From positions 124,001 through 188,000 of the forward strand of contig JAHBVV010000009.1 of the NCBI GenBank assembly GCA_019637335.1: a stretch of 64,000 bases of DNA, given 5' to 3'. Of the stretch, positions 25,138 through 33,404 are shown piece after piece. This DNA comes from Candidatus Hydrogenedentota bacterium (lineage in GTDB: Bacteria > Hydrogenedentota > Hydrogenedentia > Hydrogenedentales > JAEUWI01). Position 1 is the first letter of the stretch. The number at the start of each line of letters is the position of its first letter. The notes under the pieces were generated by a model that ran no database searches, was not told the origin of the DNA, and worked only from the letters and a program-made list of their open reading frames with translations. A program made the translations under genes and the position numbers.

Positions 25138-26823
25138 GTGAAGTACCTCATCGCGCCCCTTTGCCTCGCCCTTGCACCCCTGGCCCTGGCGGAAGACGCC
25201 ATCCGCCAACTCCCCGCGTCCGAATACCTCAGCCGGATGACCGCCGGTTGGATCGGCCAGATGGCCGGCGTCGGCTGGGGCGCCCCCACGGAATTCCAGT
25301 ACAACGGGCGGATCATCCCCGCGGAGGAGTTTCCCGAATGGAAGCCCGAGTTTATTAACCAGTTCTATCAGGATGACCTCTACGTCGAGATGACGTTCCT
25401 GAAGTCACTCGAAGACTACGGCTGGGACGTGTCCCTCAAGCAGGCGGGCATCGACTTCGCCCGGAGCGGCTACGCCCTCTGGCACGCCAACGCCGCCGGC
25501 CGCGCCAACCTCCGCGAGGGCATCGCCCCGCCCGATTCGGGACACCCCGAATTCAACAAGCACGCCGACGACATCGACTACCAGATCGAAGCGGATTTCT
25601 CCGGCCTCATCGCGCCCGGCCTGCCCAACGTGCCGATCCGCCTGGGCGAGACCTTTGGCCGCATCATGAACTACGGCGACGGCCTCTACGGCGGCCAGTT
25701 TGTCGGCGGCATGTACGCCGCGGCCTTCTTCGAAACCGACCCCGAAGCCATAGTCCGCGCCGGGCTCGAGTGCATTCCCGCCGAAAGCCAGTACGCCGAG
25801 TGCATCCGCGACGTCATCGCCTGGTGGAAGGCGCACCCGGACGACTGGGAAGCCGCCTGGCGCGAGATCGAGACGAAGTACAACGAGAACCTCGACTACC
25901 GCCGCGCTTCCTGCGGCGGGAAGCGCAAGGAATTCAATATCGACGCCAAGATCAACGGCGCCTACATCGTCATGGGCCTGCTCTACGGCCAGCGCGACCC
26001 CGACAAGACCATTGAAATCGCCACCCGCTGCGGCCAGGATTCCGACTGCAACCCCTCCAGCGCCGCCGGCATCCTCTTCACCACCATGGGCCTCGAAAAC
26101 GTTCCCGAAAAGTTCACGTCCGCCCTCGACCGCGACGCCGTCTTCTCCCACACCAACTATTCCTTCACCAAACTCATCGAAGTCTCGGAAACGCTGGCGC
26201 GCGACGCCGTCGTGCGCGCGGGCGGCGAAATCATCCGCGATGGGGAGCGCGAAGTATTTCGCATTCCCCGCCAGAAGCCAGAACCCACGGCGCTGGAGCA
26301 GAGCTGGAACCCCGGCCCCATCGCCAACAGCCGCTACACCGAAGCCGAACTCGCCGAACAAATCCGGCCCCAGGAGCTCTCCGACGGCCGCACCGACATG
26401 AACCAGGTGATCGCCAGCTTCGCCCCCGGCTGGCAGATAAGAGATTGCGGCCTCGAAATGGACCCCGGCATCCGGCCCGCCTACCGCGGGCGCCAGAACG
26501 TGCTCGTAACCCACCCCGACGACGGCGCCACGCCCGCCGTCATCTGGCGCGAGGGCACGATCCCCCAGAATACCCGCGGGACGCTCCGCCTCACCGTCAG
26601 CCACCACGACAACGCCGACTGGCAGCTTATCGTCAAGATCAACGGCCAGGAAGTGCACAATCAGCCCGTAAGCGCCGAAACCGTCACCGACGGCTGGCTC
26701 ACCGTCGACATCGACCTCGCGCCCTACGCCGGCCAGACCGTCAAGGCCGAACTGCTGAACCAGCCCACCGGCTGGTTCTGCGAAGCCGCGTATTGGGGCG
26801 AGATCGCCTTGCTCGGCCTGTGA
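25138..26823 (+). CDS. Secreted ADP-ribosylglycohydrolase-fold protein
   Basis: The GTG at 25138 has TGGAGA upstream and starts a signal peptide (VKYLIAPLCLALAPLALAED), giving 561 residues. The ADP-ribosylglycohydrolase fold covers about residues 30-390: MTAGWIGQMAGVGWGAPTEF, the first metal motif as DDLYVEMTFLKSLEDYG, NYGDGLYGGQFVGGMYAAAF, and the second metal motif as CGQDSDCNPSSAAGILFTTM. The Asp pairs that bind magnesium are thus partly kept. A C-terminal beta domain (about 440-561) has GTLRLTVSHHDNADWQLIVK and a carbohydrate-binding look. Family enzymes hydrolyse ADP-ribosyl bonds in the cytoplasm; a signal peptide and extra domain suggest another glycosidic substrate here. It follows dnaE by 165 bp, probably as a separate unit. 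Confidence 0.8.
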   Translation: MKYLIAPLCLALAPLALAEDAIRQLPASEYLSRMTAGWIGQMAGVGWGAPTEFQYNGRIIPAEEFPEWKPEFINQFYQDDLYVEMTFLKSLEDYGWDVSLKQAGIDFARSGYALWHANAAGRANLREGIAPPDSGHPEFNKHADDIDYQIEADFSGLIAPGLPNVPIRLGETFGRIMNYGDGLYGGQFVGGMYAAAFFETDPEAIVRAGLECIPAESQYAECIRDVIAWWKAHPDDWEAAWREIETKYNENLDYRRASCGGKRKEFNIDAKINGAYIVMGLLYGQRDPDKTIEIATRCGQDSDCNPSSAAGILFTTMGLENVPEKFTSALDRDAVFSHTNYSFTKLIEVSETLARDAVVRAGGEIIRDGEREVFRIPRQKPEPTALEQSWNPGPIANSRYTEAELAEQIRPQELSDGRTDMNQVIASFAPGWQIRDCGLEMDPGIRPAYRGRQNVLVTHPDDGATPAVIWREGTIPQNTRGTLRLTVSHHDNADWQLIVKINGQEVHNQPVSAETVTDGWLTVDIDLAPYAGQTVKAELLNQPTGWFCEAAYWGEIALLGL

Positions 26824-26888
26824 TAGCCGGCCCGTTCTTCAGCGAAGGAATCCGGCAGCGGGCGCCGGGACGTTACGGAATGCGCCCC

Positions 26889-27077
26889 TCAGCGAGACAC
26901 CGCGAACGCCACCGCCAGCAGCGCAAGAAACACCACCGCCCCGGCAATGGCGAAAGGCCGTATGGGTGACGGCAGCGCAAACGTCGCCCCGCACGTAAAG
27001 CAGCGCCCCGTCTTCCGCTTGTCCCCCGGACCTACTTCAAAGACCGTTCCACACCGTTTGCACTTGATACGCCTCAT
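26889..27077 (-). CDS. Small zinc-ribbon membrane protein
   Basis: The 62-residue protein begins at the ATG at 27077. Residues 5-33 form a zinc ribbon with two knuckles, IKCKRCGTVFEVG and GRCFTCGATFALP, the pattern of MJ0042-type or zinc-ribbon_5 domains. A single hydrophobic helix (FAIAGAVVFLALLAVAFAV) closes the protein. It is probably a membrane-tethered zinc-binding protein facing the cytoplasm with its N-terminus. No function can be assigned. A longer frame exists upstream to 27233 but is Pro- and Arg-rich and lacks a start signal. Confidence 0.7.
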   Translation of the reverse strand: MRRIKCKRCGTVFEVGPGDKRKTGRCFTCGATFALPSPIRPFAIAGAVVFLALLAVAFAVSR

Positions 27078-27132
27078 GACCGCGCTCCACGCAGTCCCCT
27101 CCCCGAACTGCAACCACACGACACCGGCGCTC

Positions 27133-27192
27133 CCACCCCCGGGAATACCGCTCCCCGAAAGCCGATCCCTATGATGCGCCTCCCGGGGGTGG
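27133..27192. repeat. 12-bp inverted repeat with 36-bp spacer
   Basis: CCACCCCCGGGA (27133-27144) and TCCCGGGGGTGG (27181-27192) are exact reverse complements. They lie upstream of the zinc-ribbon gene. No T-run follows, so it is not a standard terminator. Confidence 0.4.
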
Positions 27193-27375
27193 AATGCAAC
27201 ACGAAAAAAGGGGGCCGGGGGCATCGAGTGCAAGTATAGTCAGGCCAGGATGCGTCCGAAATTTCGGTGGCGCCCTTATGGTAGACTTGATGCCAAAGGA
27301 ATAAGCCAATATATGTGTGCGATTCATGCTAATGCCTGGGCTGCGTTAACAAGAGGCAATGTGGGGTGATTTGTC

Positions 27376-28359
27376 GTGGGAAACAGGAAGCTTACGTATA
27401 CCGAATTCTCGGTCGCGGCAGCGCTCATCGGCCTGGTGGCCCTGCTGATCTTGCACATGTTCGCAAATACGTACGCCAACCACATGCGCTATTCGTGCCA
27501 GCAAAACTTGAAGGCTTTCGGAACCGTTTTCCGTATGTATATGGAGGAATCGGAGGGGGAATTCCTTCCACCGCCGGCACCGTACGCGGATATCGGCGAA
27601 GGTGGCTGGTCCAACCTAATATGGAGTGCTCCAAAGGGAATCACCATTTACCCGGATTATTTGAATGACCTCGAAATCGCGCGTTGTCCCTCAGACGGAC
27701 TGCAATACCCGTACGCGAAAGACCTGTCACCACGGCTCCCGCGAGATGGCGGCACGTATGACACATGGCAAACGAAGGCGCTGTCCGAGGGCGACACTGT
27801 TTCATACGACTACTTCTTGAGCGCCGAACTCGCCCAGTCCTATCTGTACACGGGCTATCTCATGTTCGATAGCCCGGCTTATTATGGCTACTGCGGAGCA
27901 AGCACTGCGATCGACGATGGGGTTGACGTCGATATTATGGGTGTCGGTGCTCTGGGGGCCAAAAAGTTGAACGATGACCTGCCTATTGACGGAAGCCGCT
28001 GGCCTCCCTGGGTCCCTTCGCCTCCCGAAGCAGTTGGATTTGACAACCGACAGTCAATTCTACGTTTACGTAGTGGAATGCAGCGCTTCTTTATTACGGA
28101 TGGCAGCCGCTGGTACTGGAACCAGGGGAAAAAACCCATGGTCCCATCCTCAAGCAGTGCACCTGTCATGTGGGATGCCTTCGGTCGAAACGACCCGGCA
28201 GAAAGTGACCCGGGGCCAGTCCTTTTCAATCACAAGCCCAATGGTGGAAATATCCTGTTCCTGGACGGCCACGTGGAGTATATGCGCTACGGCGAAACGT
28301 TCCCGATAATCGACAACCCAACGACTGTCGATTTGTACACGCGCTATGGCGTTCGTTAG
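27376..28359 (+). CDS. Type IV pilin-like / DUF1559-type protein with terminal H-x-DG signature
   Basis: The GTG at 27376 starts a 327-residue protein. Residues 6-35 are LTYTEFSVAAALIGLVALLI and onwards, a pilin-type N-terminal helix with Glu at position 5 counted from the Leu, though the residue before the presumed cleavage site is Lys instead of Gly. Then come QQNLKAFGTVFRMYMEESEG, IYPDYLNDLEIARCPSDG and the C-terminal signature HKPNGGNILFLDGHVEYM, the pattern used to define the H-x9-DG proteins (here ten residues between His and DG). Such proteins are numerous in Planctomycetes-like genomes and are thought to be exported by a type II/IV-pilus-like machine. It resembles the gene at 54080. 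It is isolated, with an AT-richer promoter gap in front. Confidence 0.8.
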   Translation: MGNRKLTYTEFSVAAALIGLVALLILHMFANTYANHMRYSCQQNLKAFGTVFRMYMEESEGEFLPPPAPYADIGEGGWSNLIWSAPKGITIYPDYLNDLEIARCPSDGLQYPYAKDLSPRLPRDGGTYDTWQTKALSEGDTVSYDYFLSAELAQSYLYTGYLMFDSPAYYGYCGASTAIDDGVDVDIMGVGALGAKKLNDDLPIDGSRWPPWVPSPPEAVGFDNRQSILRLRSGMQRFFITDGSRWYWNQGKKPMVPSSSSAPVMWDAFGRNDPAESDPGPVLFNHKPNGGNILFLDGHVEYMRYGETFPIIDNPTTVDLYTRYGVR

Positions 28360-28474
28360 ACACAACGCTCCTACCGTGACGGTCGTACCCATACGCTCTG
28401 GCATCCGCCACCGGCCTGGCGTACCTCGTCGGAAGAACTACGCCCGGGTAATTCACACTTTCGATCCCGCCCGA

Positions 28475-28627
28475 CTACGTCCGCACGTCCAGCGCCTGCA
28501 AACCCAACTTATCAAGGAACGCCTTGTCGCGGTCTATGTCGGGATTCTTCGTGCTCAGGAGTTTTTCATCCGCGAAGATAGATTTCGAGCCGACGAGGCG
28601 GCGCGGCGGCCGGCTCTCGCAGGTCAT
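28475..28627 (-). pseudogene. Remnant of a biotin-synthase-like gene (C-terminal tail)
   Basis: A 50-codon minus-strand frame reads GSKSIFADEKLLSTKNPDID then RDKAFLDKLGL and ends at a TAG. This follows the BioB C-terminal pattern (GANSIF-x-GDKLLTT-x-NPE..D..LF..LGL). Nothing of the radical-SAM core precedes it: upstream lies the terminator and tRNA-Pro. It is best read as the end of a truncated gene. A tiny independent protein is possible but less likely. Confidence 0.5.
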
Positions 28628-28685
28628 GGCCGATCAGCCGGGCTCAGGCGAAACATGATTTCGTACACAGCGCCTGGTCCCAACG

Positions 28686-28719
28686 AAAAAAGCCCTTTCC
28701 GGACTACCCGGAAAGGGCT
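28686..28719 (-). terminator. Rho-independent terminator of tRNA-Pro
   Basis: The 12-bp stem AGCCCTTTCCGG/CCGGAAAGGGCT (28691-28719) is followed by T residues on the minus strand. It lies 25 bases past the tRNA 3' end. Confidence 0.85.
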
Positions 28720-28739
28720 ACAAACGTCGAAGTGCAAAA

Positions 28740-28819
<80 letters not shown>

Positions 28820-28831
28820 ACCGAAACTTGG

Positions 28832-29182
28832 TCAGTCTTTTTTTTTGGGACCGATCAGCGCGAGCATCGCCCGGACTTCGCCTTCGATGCGATCGACGAG
28901 GTCTATCGCTTCCTGCTTTGTCCGGGGACGCCCCTCGCCGTGCATTTCCTGCGCGATGCGCAGGCGCACGCCGTCGAGCGCCATCTTTTCGTGCCGCACG
29001 AGATGCTTTACGCGCCGCACTATCTCAATGTCTTTTTCGAGGTAGTAGCGGCGGTTTGCGCGGTCCCGCTTGGGTTTCAACTGTGGGATTTTCTCCTCCC
29101 ATTGCCGGAGCAGGTGGATGGCGACGCCGGTCATTTCGCTGACTTCGCTGATGCGCAGACGCCGCTCGGGAGAAGTTGGCAT
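28832..29182 (-). CDS. MerR-family transcriptional regulator (short form)
   Basis: The 116-residue protein has a MerR winged helix at residues 8-75: LRISEVSEMTGVAIHLLRQW, EEKIPQLKPKRDRANRRYYL and EKDIEIVRRVKHLV. MerR proteins bind a palindrome in the long spacer of their target promoter and activate it by twisting DNA. The C-terminal part is only about 40 residues, ends in a basic tail (GPKKKD) and has no cysteines, so metal sensing is unlikely. Its spacing from the symporter gene upstream (29338) is 155 bp on the same strand, and tRNA-Pro follows closely. The target is unknown. Confidence 0.82.
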   Translation of the reverse strand: MPTSPERRLRISEVSEMTGVAIHLLRQWEEKIPQLKPKRDRANRRYYLEKDIEIVRRVKHLVRHEKMALDGVRLRIAQEMHGEGRPRTKQEAIDLVDRIEGEVRAMLALIGPKKKD

Positions 29183-29337
29183 GGTACTGGATCTTCGGGG
29201 GTAATTTCAAGTTGTTTGCGCGCCGGATTGCTCCGGGCCGGCTGGAAAACACGCCACTTTGGGCGTGTTCGCCGCCAGTGTATGAAAAAACCGCGCCGGC
29301 CCGCAAGGGGGGGCGGCGCGGCCTGTATTCCGAGGCG

Positions 29338-30915
29338 CTACTGGATGGGCTCGTCGTCCTGGGTCCAAACGGTGAGGTTGTGGAGGTCGTCGCGCTTGCC
29401 CGGCCACAGGCACCCGACGGCATACCCGAGTACGAACATGATCAGGTGCCCGAAGAGGCCCGTATAGTAGTTGTGGTTGAACGAGAGGCTCTGGGGAACG
29501 ATGCCGAGGCCAACGAAGGCCATGTAAATGGTGTAGCCGGCCGTGAAAAGAATCGCCACGATTATGCTGCGATCATCGCCCACGCGCGTGAAGAACCCCA
29601 GCAGGTACAGGCCGAGCAGGCCGCCCGAAGTCAGCGCGGTGAGCACCGTCGCGACGTCCAGCAGCGTCTTGCTCTGCGCGGCGTAGAGCACCGTGGCGCC
29701 GACGATCATGATCACCGCCATGAGGCCGCCCACGGACTTCGCCACGATCACGTAGTGCGCGTCGGACTTGTCCTTGGCGATGTGGCGCTTGTACACGTCG
29801 ACCAGGGAGACGGCCGAGACCGCGCTGATGCTGGAGGAGAGGCTGGACATCGCGGCGGAGAGCACGGCCGCGATGACGAGGCCGGTCAGGCCCATGGGCA
29901 GTTGCTTCGTCACGAAGTAGGGCAGCACTTCCTCCGACTTGCGCGTGCCGTCGAGCATCTCCACGGCGGCGGGGTCGGGGAAGACCTGGTAGTACACGTA
30001 GAACGCGGTGCCGAGGAACATGAACATCGCCCAGGTCGGGACGCTGAAGCACGTGCACACCCACATGGCGATGCGGGCCTGCTTGATGCTGGCCGAGGCG
30101 GCGTAACGCTGCACCACGTTCTGGTTCGCGCTGTATTCCATCATCCAGTTGCCGAGGCCGACGAGGAGGAAGAGCCATATCGTCTTCTCGTGCACGCTCC
30201 CCCAGAAGGGCACGGGCGACATCACGGCGTCGGAGGAACTGAGGAAGTCGTAGATGCCAAATTTGTTATTTTCGGCGCCGACTTCAATGATCTGGCCGAT
30301 GCCGCCGGGGAGCTGGTAAATGATGACGCCGAGGCAGATCACGGCGCCGCCCCAGAGCACCAGCGACTGAATGAAGTCGGTCCACATGACCGCTCGAATG
30401 CCGCCGAGAACGGTGTAGAACGAAGTGATCACGCCGCCGATGAGGATGGCCCAATACGGATTGAAGCCCGTAATCGTGTACAGCAGCACCGTCACGAGGT
30501 AGAGAATCAGGCTGACCCGAACGACCTGCATGATGATGAACGCGATTGCCGCATACATGCGCGTGATCGGCCCGAAGCGCGTTTCCAGGTATTCGTAGGC
30601 CGAGGTTACCCGCGCGCGCCGGAAGAACGGCAGAAAGAAGAACGTCGCCACCAGCACCGCGAGCGGCATCGTGTAGTTCGGCACCATCCGGTACCAGGCG
30701 GTCTTGAAGGAGTCGCCCGGATATCCCACGAAGGCCACGGAACTGATCGAGGTTGCGAACATCGAAAAGCCGACCAGCCATCCGGGGAAGGATCGGTCCC
30801 CGAGCAGGTAGCCCTCGGTGGTGCGCCCCTTGCTTGCGAAAAACGGTCCCAGCGCCGCCATCGCGCCGAAATACAGCACGAGCACGACATAGTCAACCCA
30901 GGTAAAGTGGTCCAC
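29338..30915 (-). CDS. Sodium:solute symporter (SSS family)
   Basis: The GTG at 30915 is preferred, nine bases after AGAGAGGA, giving 525 residues. About 13 hydrophobic helices have the SSS/LeuT-like layout. Diagnostic segments are GRTTEGYLLGDRSFPGWLVG with GFSMFATSISSVAFVGYPGD in TM1-2, TSAYEYLETRFG, a central GGIRAVMWTDFIQSLVLWGG, and LVIAAVLSAAMSSLSSSISA, the Ser-rich stretch holding the second sodium site. The protein imports a small solute with Na+. Neighbouring dehydrogenase and sialidase-fold genes suggest a sugar acid or sialic-acid-like substrate, but this is inference. It is divergent from the dehydrogenase at 31212. Confidence 0.9.
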   Translation of the reverse strand: MDHFTWVDYVVLVLYFGAMAALGPFFASKGRTTEGYLLGDRSFPGWLVGFSMFATSISSVAFVGYPGDSFKTAWYRMVPNYTMPLAVLVATFFFLPFFRRARVTSAYEYLETRFGPITRMYAAIAFIIMQVVRVSLILYLVTVLLYTITGFNPYWAILIGGVITSFYTVLGGIRAVMWTDFIQSLVLWGGAVICLGVIIYQLPGGIGQIIEVGAENNKFGIYDFLSSSDAVMSPVPFWGSVHEKTIWLFLLVGLGNWMMEYSANQNVVQRYAASASIKQARIAMWVCTCFSVPTWAMFMFLGTAFYVYYQVFPDPAAVEMLDGTRKSEEVLPYFVTKQLPMGLTGLVIAAVLSAAMSSLSSSISAVSAVSLVDVYKRHIAKDKSDAHYVIVAKSVGGLMAVIMIVGATVLYAAQSKTLLDVATVLTALTSGGLLGLYLLGFFTRVGDDRSIIVAILFTAGYTIYMAFVGLGIVPQSLSFNHNYYTGLFGHLIMFVLGYAVGCLWPGKRDDLHNLTVWTQDDEPIQ

Positions 30916-31211
30916 GGTGACGATTCCTCTCTCCAAAATTCAATAAAAAGCCGGTCGCATGGTATCAGGCGCCCCCGGCGGGATCAAGTTCAGATTTCAC
31001 AAGTTTCGGCCACCTCTTTCCGTATCATGCGCTTGAGGCTCGCGATATCCTCCTCTATAATGGCGTTGCGCGGGCCGGGCGCACCGTGTAGCGCGCGGTT
31101 CGCCTGTGGGGATGGGGGAGAAGGGGCCGCCGCCGCCCGCGGAAGCCCGCGTCCAGGGGTTGTAACCACCCGGGAGTTCCTTCCCGGATCGAGAAAGAAG
31201 GATATATACCC

Positions 31212-32459
31212 ATGAGCAATTTCAAACTTGGCCTGATCGGCGCCGGTTTCATCTCCAAATTCCACGCGCGGGCGCTCCAGTTCGTTCGCGGCGTGGATCT
31301 CGCAGGCGTCTACTCGCTCCAGGGCGGCCCCGAGCTCGCCGCCTACGCCAAGGCCCTCGGCGTCGGGGACTGCACGGTTTACAACAGCATCGCCGAACTC
31401 TGCAACAATGTCGATGCCGTCTGCGTGTTCAGCCCGAACTTCACGCGGGTCGACGTGCTTACCGCGATTCGCGACGCGGTCAAGGCCGGCGCCGGCATCC
31501 AGGGCATCATCATCGAGAAGCCCCTCGGTCGCACGGTCGCCGAAGCCCAGGCCCTGGTCGATCTCGCGAAGGAAACGAAGCTGCCCACGGCCTATTTCGA
31601 GAACCAGATCCACATGAAGGGCATTCGCGCCGCGTTGCAGCAACTCAAGCCGCAGATGGACAGCATGGGCCCGATGACGCTCGCCCGCAGCGCCGAAGAG
31701 CACGCTGGCCCGCACGAGCCCTGGTTCTGGGATCCCACGCGCCAGGGCGGCGGCGTCCTCAGCGACATGGGTTGCCACAGTATCGCCGTGGGCTGGTATG
31801 TGCTTACGCCGCTCGGGAAGCCGGTGAATTTCCTCCAGCCCGTCTCCGTCACGGCGGAAACCAGCCTGCTTAAATGGGGCACGAAGCACGGCCAGCAGCG
31901 CCTGCTCGAAAAGATGGGCGTCGACTACGGCAAAACGCCCGCCGAGGATTTCGCCACCGGCACCGTGACCTTCAAGAACCCCGAAACCGGGCAGTTGGTG
32001 AAAGCCCAGTTCACCAATTCCTGGATGTACGACAAACAGGGCCTGCGCCTGCTCATGGACGGCATGGGACCCGGCTACGCCTTCGAGCTGAACACGCTCC
32101 AGTCGAGCCTTCAGGTGTTCATCGGTGATGAGGCCGCCGAGGCCGTGGCCGACGCCGAAACTGCGCTGGAGAAAGCCACCGCCTCCCGCGGCCTGCTCGC
32201 CGTTGAGCCCAACGAAGCCGACCTCTACGGCTACGTGGACGAAATTCAGGACGCGGTCCGCAGTTTCCAGCAGGGCAAGGACGCCCTGCTCAATTTCGAG
32301 TATGGCCTCGAGATCACCAGGCTCTGCCAGGCCGCCTACATGGCCGCCGAGCGCGGTGTGACGCTGGATCTCACCGACGCGAAGGTCCAGGAGGATCTGA
32401 AGACCTACACCTCGCTGATCGCACAGGGGCGTGGGCGGGAGATCCTGCACGTGATGTAA
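31212..32459 (+). CDS. Gfo/Idh/MocA family oxidoreductase
   Basis: The 415-residue protein has the nucleotide-binding motif LGLIGAGFISKFHARALQF at residues 6-24, the VDAVCVFSPNFTRVDVLTAI strand and the catalytic IIIEKPLGRTVAEAQ motif. The second domain holds GGGVLSDMGCHSIAVGWYVL, with the His of the D-x(2-3)-H element used in catalysis. It probably oxidises or isomerises a sugar or sugar acid with bound NAD(P). It is divergent from the SSS symporter, with a 296-bp shared promoter region, and is followed by its own terminator. It is unrelated in detail to the dehydrogenase at 11606. Confidence 0.9.
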   Translation: MSNFKLGLIGAGFISKFHARALQFVRGVDLAGVYSLQGGPELAAYAKALGVGDCTVYNSIAELCNNVDAVCVFSPNFTRVDVLTAIRDAVKAGAGIQGIIIEKPLGRTVAEAQALVDLAKETKLPTAYFENQIHMKGIRAALQQLKPQMDSMGPMTLARSAEEHAGPHEPWFWDPTRQGGGVLSDMGCHSIAVGWYVLTPLGKPVNFLQPVSVTAETSLLKWGTKHGQQRLLEKMGVDYGKTPAEDFATGTVTFKNPETGQLVKAQFTNSWMYDKQGLRLLMDGMGPGYAFELNTLQSSLQVFIGDEAAEAVADAETALEKATASRGLLAVEPNEADLYGYVDEIQDAVRSFQQGKDALLNFEYGLEITRLCQAAYMAAERGVTLDLTDAKVQEDLKTYTSLIAQGRGREILHVM

Positions 32460-32468
32460 TCCATCCGG

Positions 32469-32507
32469 GCGGGCCGCCGTGCGTATCGGTGGCCCGCCTT
32501 CCTGTTT
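32469..32507 (+). terminator. Probable terminator after the dehydrogenase gene
   Basis: GCGGGCCGCC and GGTGGCCCGC pair with one wobble over a nine-base loop, followed by CTTCCTGTTT. It lies ten bases after the stop codon. The T-rich tail is imperfect. Confidence 0.55.
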
Positions 32508-32534
32508 GGTGGCCCGCCCGATTCATGCTATGCT
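32506..32534 (+). promoter_or_regulatory. Candidate promoter for the crotonase-sialidase operon
   Basis: TTGGTG (32506-32511) and TATGCT (32529-32534) are 17 bases apart and end 30 bases before the ATG at 32565. This fits a sigma70 promoter starting a new unit right after the preceding terminator. Confidence 0.45.
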
Positions 32535-32564
32535 CAGTCCCTGCACGGAGGAGACCGAGGATTC

Positions 32565-33389
32565 ATGGAATATCGCGAAATCTTGTTTTCCGTGGCGGAT
32601 TATATCGCCACCATCACCCTCAACCGCCCAGACAAGCTCAACGCGTGGACCCTCCGCATGGAGGCCGAATATCGCCACGCCATGGCGGATGCGGAGACCC
32701 GGAGCGATGTGCGGGTCATCGTCGTCACCGGCGCGGGCCGGGGATTTTGCGCGGGCGCGGACATGAGCCTCCTCACCGCGGTCCAGAGTGGCGAACTCGA
32801 TTTGGAAGCCGCCCCGGCGCCGGCCGCCGATGCTCCGGGCGCCGGCGGCCGCGACGATTTCCAGAAGCCCTACACCTTCCCTCTGGGGATACAGAAACCC
32901 ATCATTGCCGCCATCAATGGCCACGCGATGGGCCTGGGCCTCGTGCACGCCATCTATTGCGACATCCGCTTTGCCAGCGACCAGGCGAAGTTCGGCACGG
33001 CCTTCTCGCAGCGCGGCCTGATTGCCGAGCACGGCCTCGGCTGGATGCTCCCGCGCCTGATCGGCGTGGAAAATACGCTCGATCTGCTCTATTCCGCGCG
33101 CATTGTCGGCGCGGACGAGGCAAAGGCCCTCGGGCTGGTCAGCCGCGTTGTCCCCCACGAGGAATTGCTCCCGCGGGTATACGAATACGCCGCCCACCTG
33201 GCCACACAGTGCTCGCCGCGCGCGCTGGGAATCATCAAGCGCCAGGTGTACGATTCCCTGATGTCCGACCTGGGCCCCGCCACGGACATCGCCATTCGGG
33301 AGATGATCGACAGCTTCGGCACGGAGGACTTCGCCGAAGGCGTGGCCTCGTTCCTCGAAAAACGCCCGCCCCGATTCACGGGCAACTGA
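32565..33389 (+). CDS. Enoyl-CoA hydratase/isomerase family protein (crotonase)
   Basis: The 274-residue protein has the crotonase fold: ATITLNRPDKLNAWTLRMEA near the N-terminus, the first oxyanion loop AGRGFCAGADMSLL, the second oxyanion segment NGHAMGLGLVHAIYCDIRFA, and KFGTAFSQRGLIAEHGLGWM then LPRLIG, in which the Glu after IA is the catalytic acid of enoyl-CoA hydratases. A Pro/Ala/Gly-rich insertion (about residues 80-105) lies after the first loop. The reaction is probably hydration of an enoyl-CoA in fatty or organic acid breakdown. It lies 15 bp before a sialidase-fold gene, a partnership with no obvious biochemical logic. Confidence 0.9.
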   Translation: MEYREILFSVADYIATITLNRPDKLNAWTLRMEAEYRHAMADAETRSDVRVIVVTGAGRGFCAGADMSLLTAVQSGELDLEAAPAPAADAPGAGGRDDFQKPYTFPLGIQKPIIAAINGHAMGLGLVHAIYCDIRFASDQAKFGTAFSQRGLIAEHGLGWMLPRLIGVENTLDLLYSARIVGADEAKALGLVSRVVPHEELLPRVYEYAAHLATQCSPRALGIIKRQVYDSLMSDLGPATDIAIREMIDSFGTEDFAEGVASFLEKRPPRFTGN

Positions 33390-33404
33390 CCGGAGATCGT
33401 AACC

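Noticed and set aside
21442-25209. Very long open frame on the minus strand opposite dnaE
   Set aside because: It mirrors dnaE codon by codon, a usual effect of GC-rich third positions; it has no start signals, no recognisable domain and biased composition.
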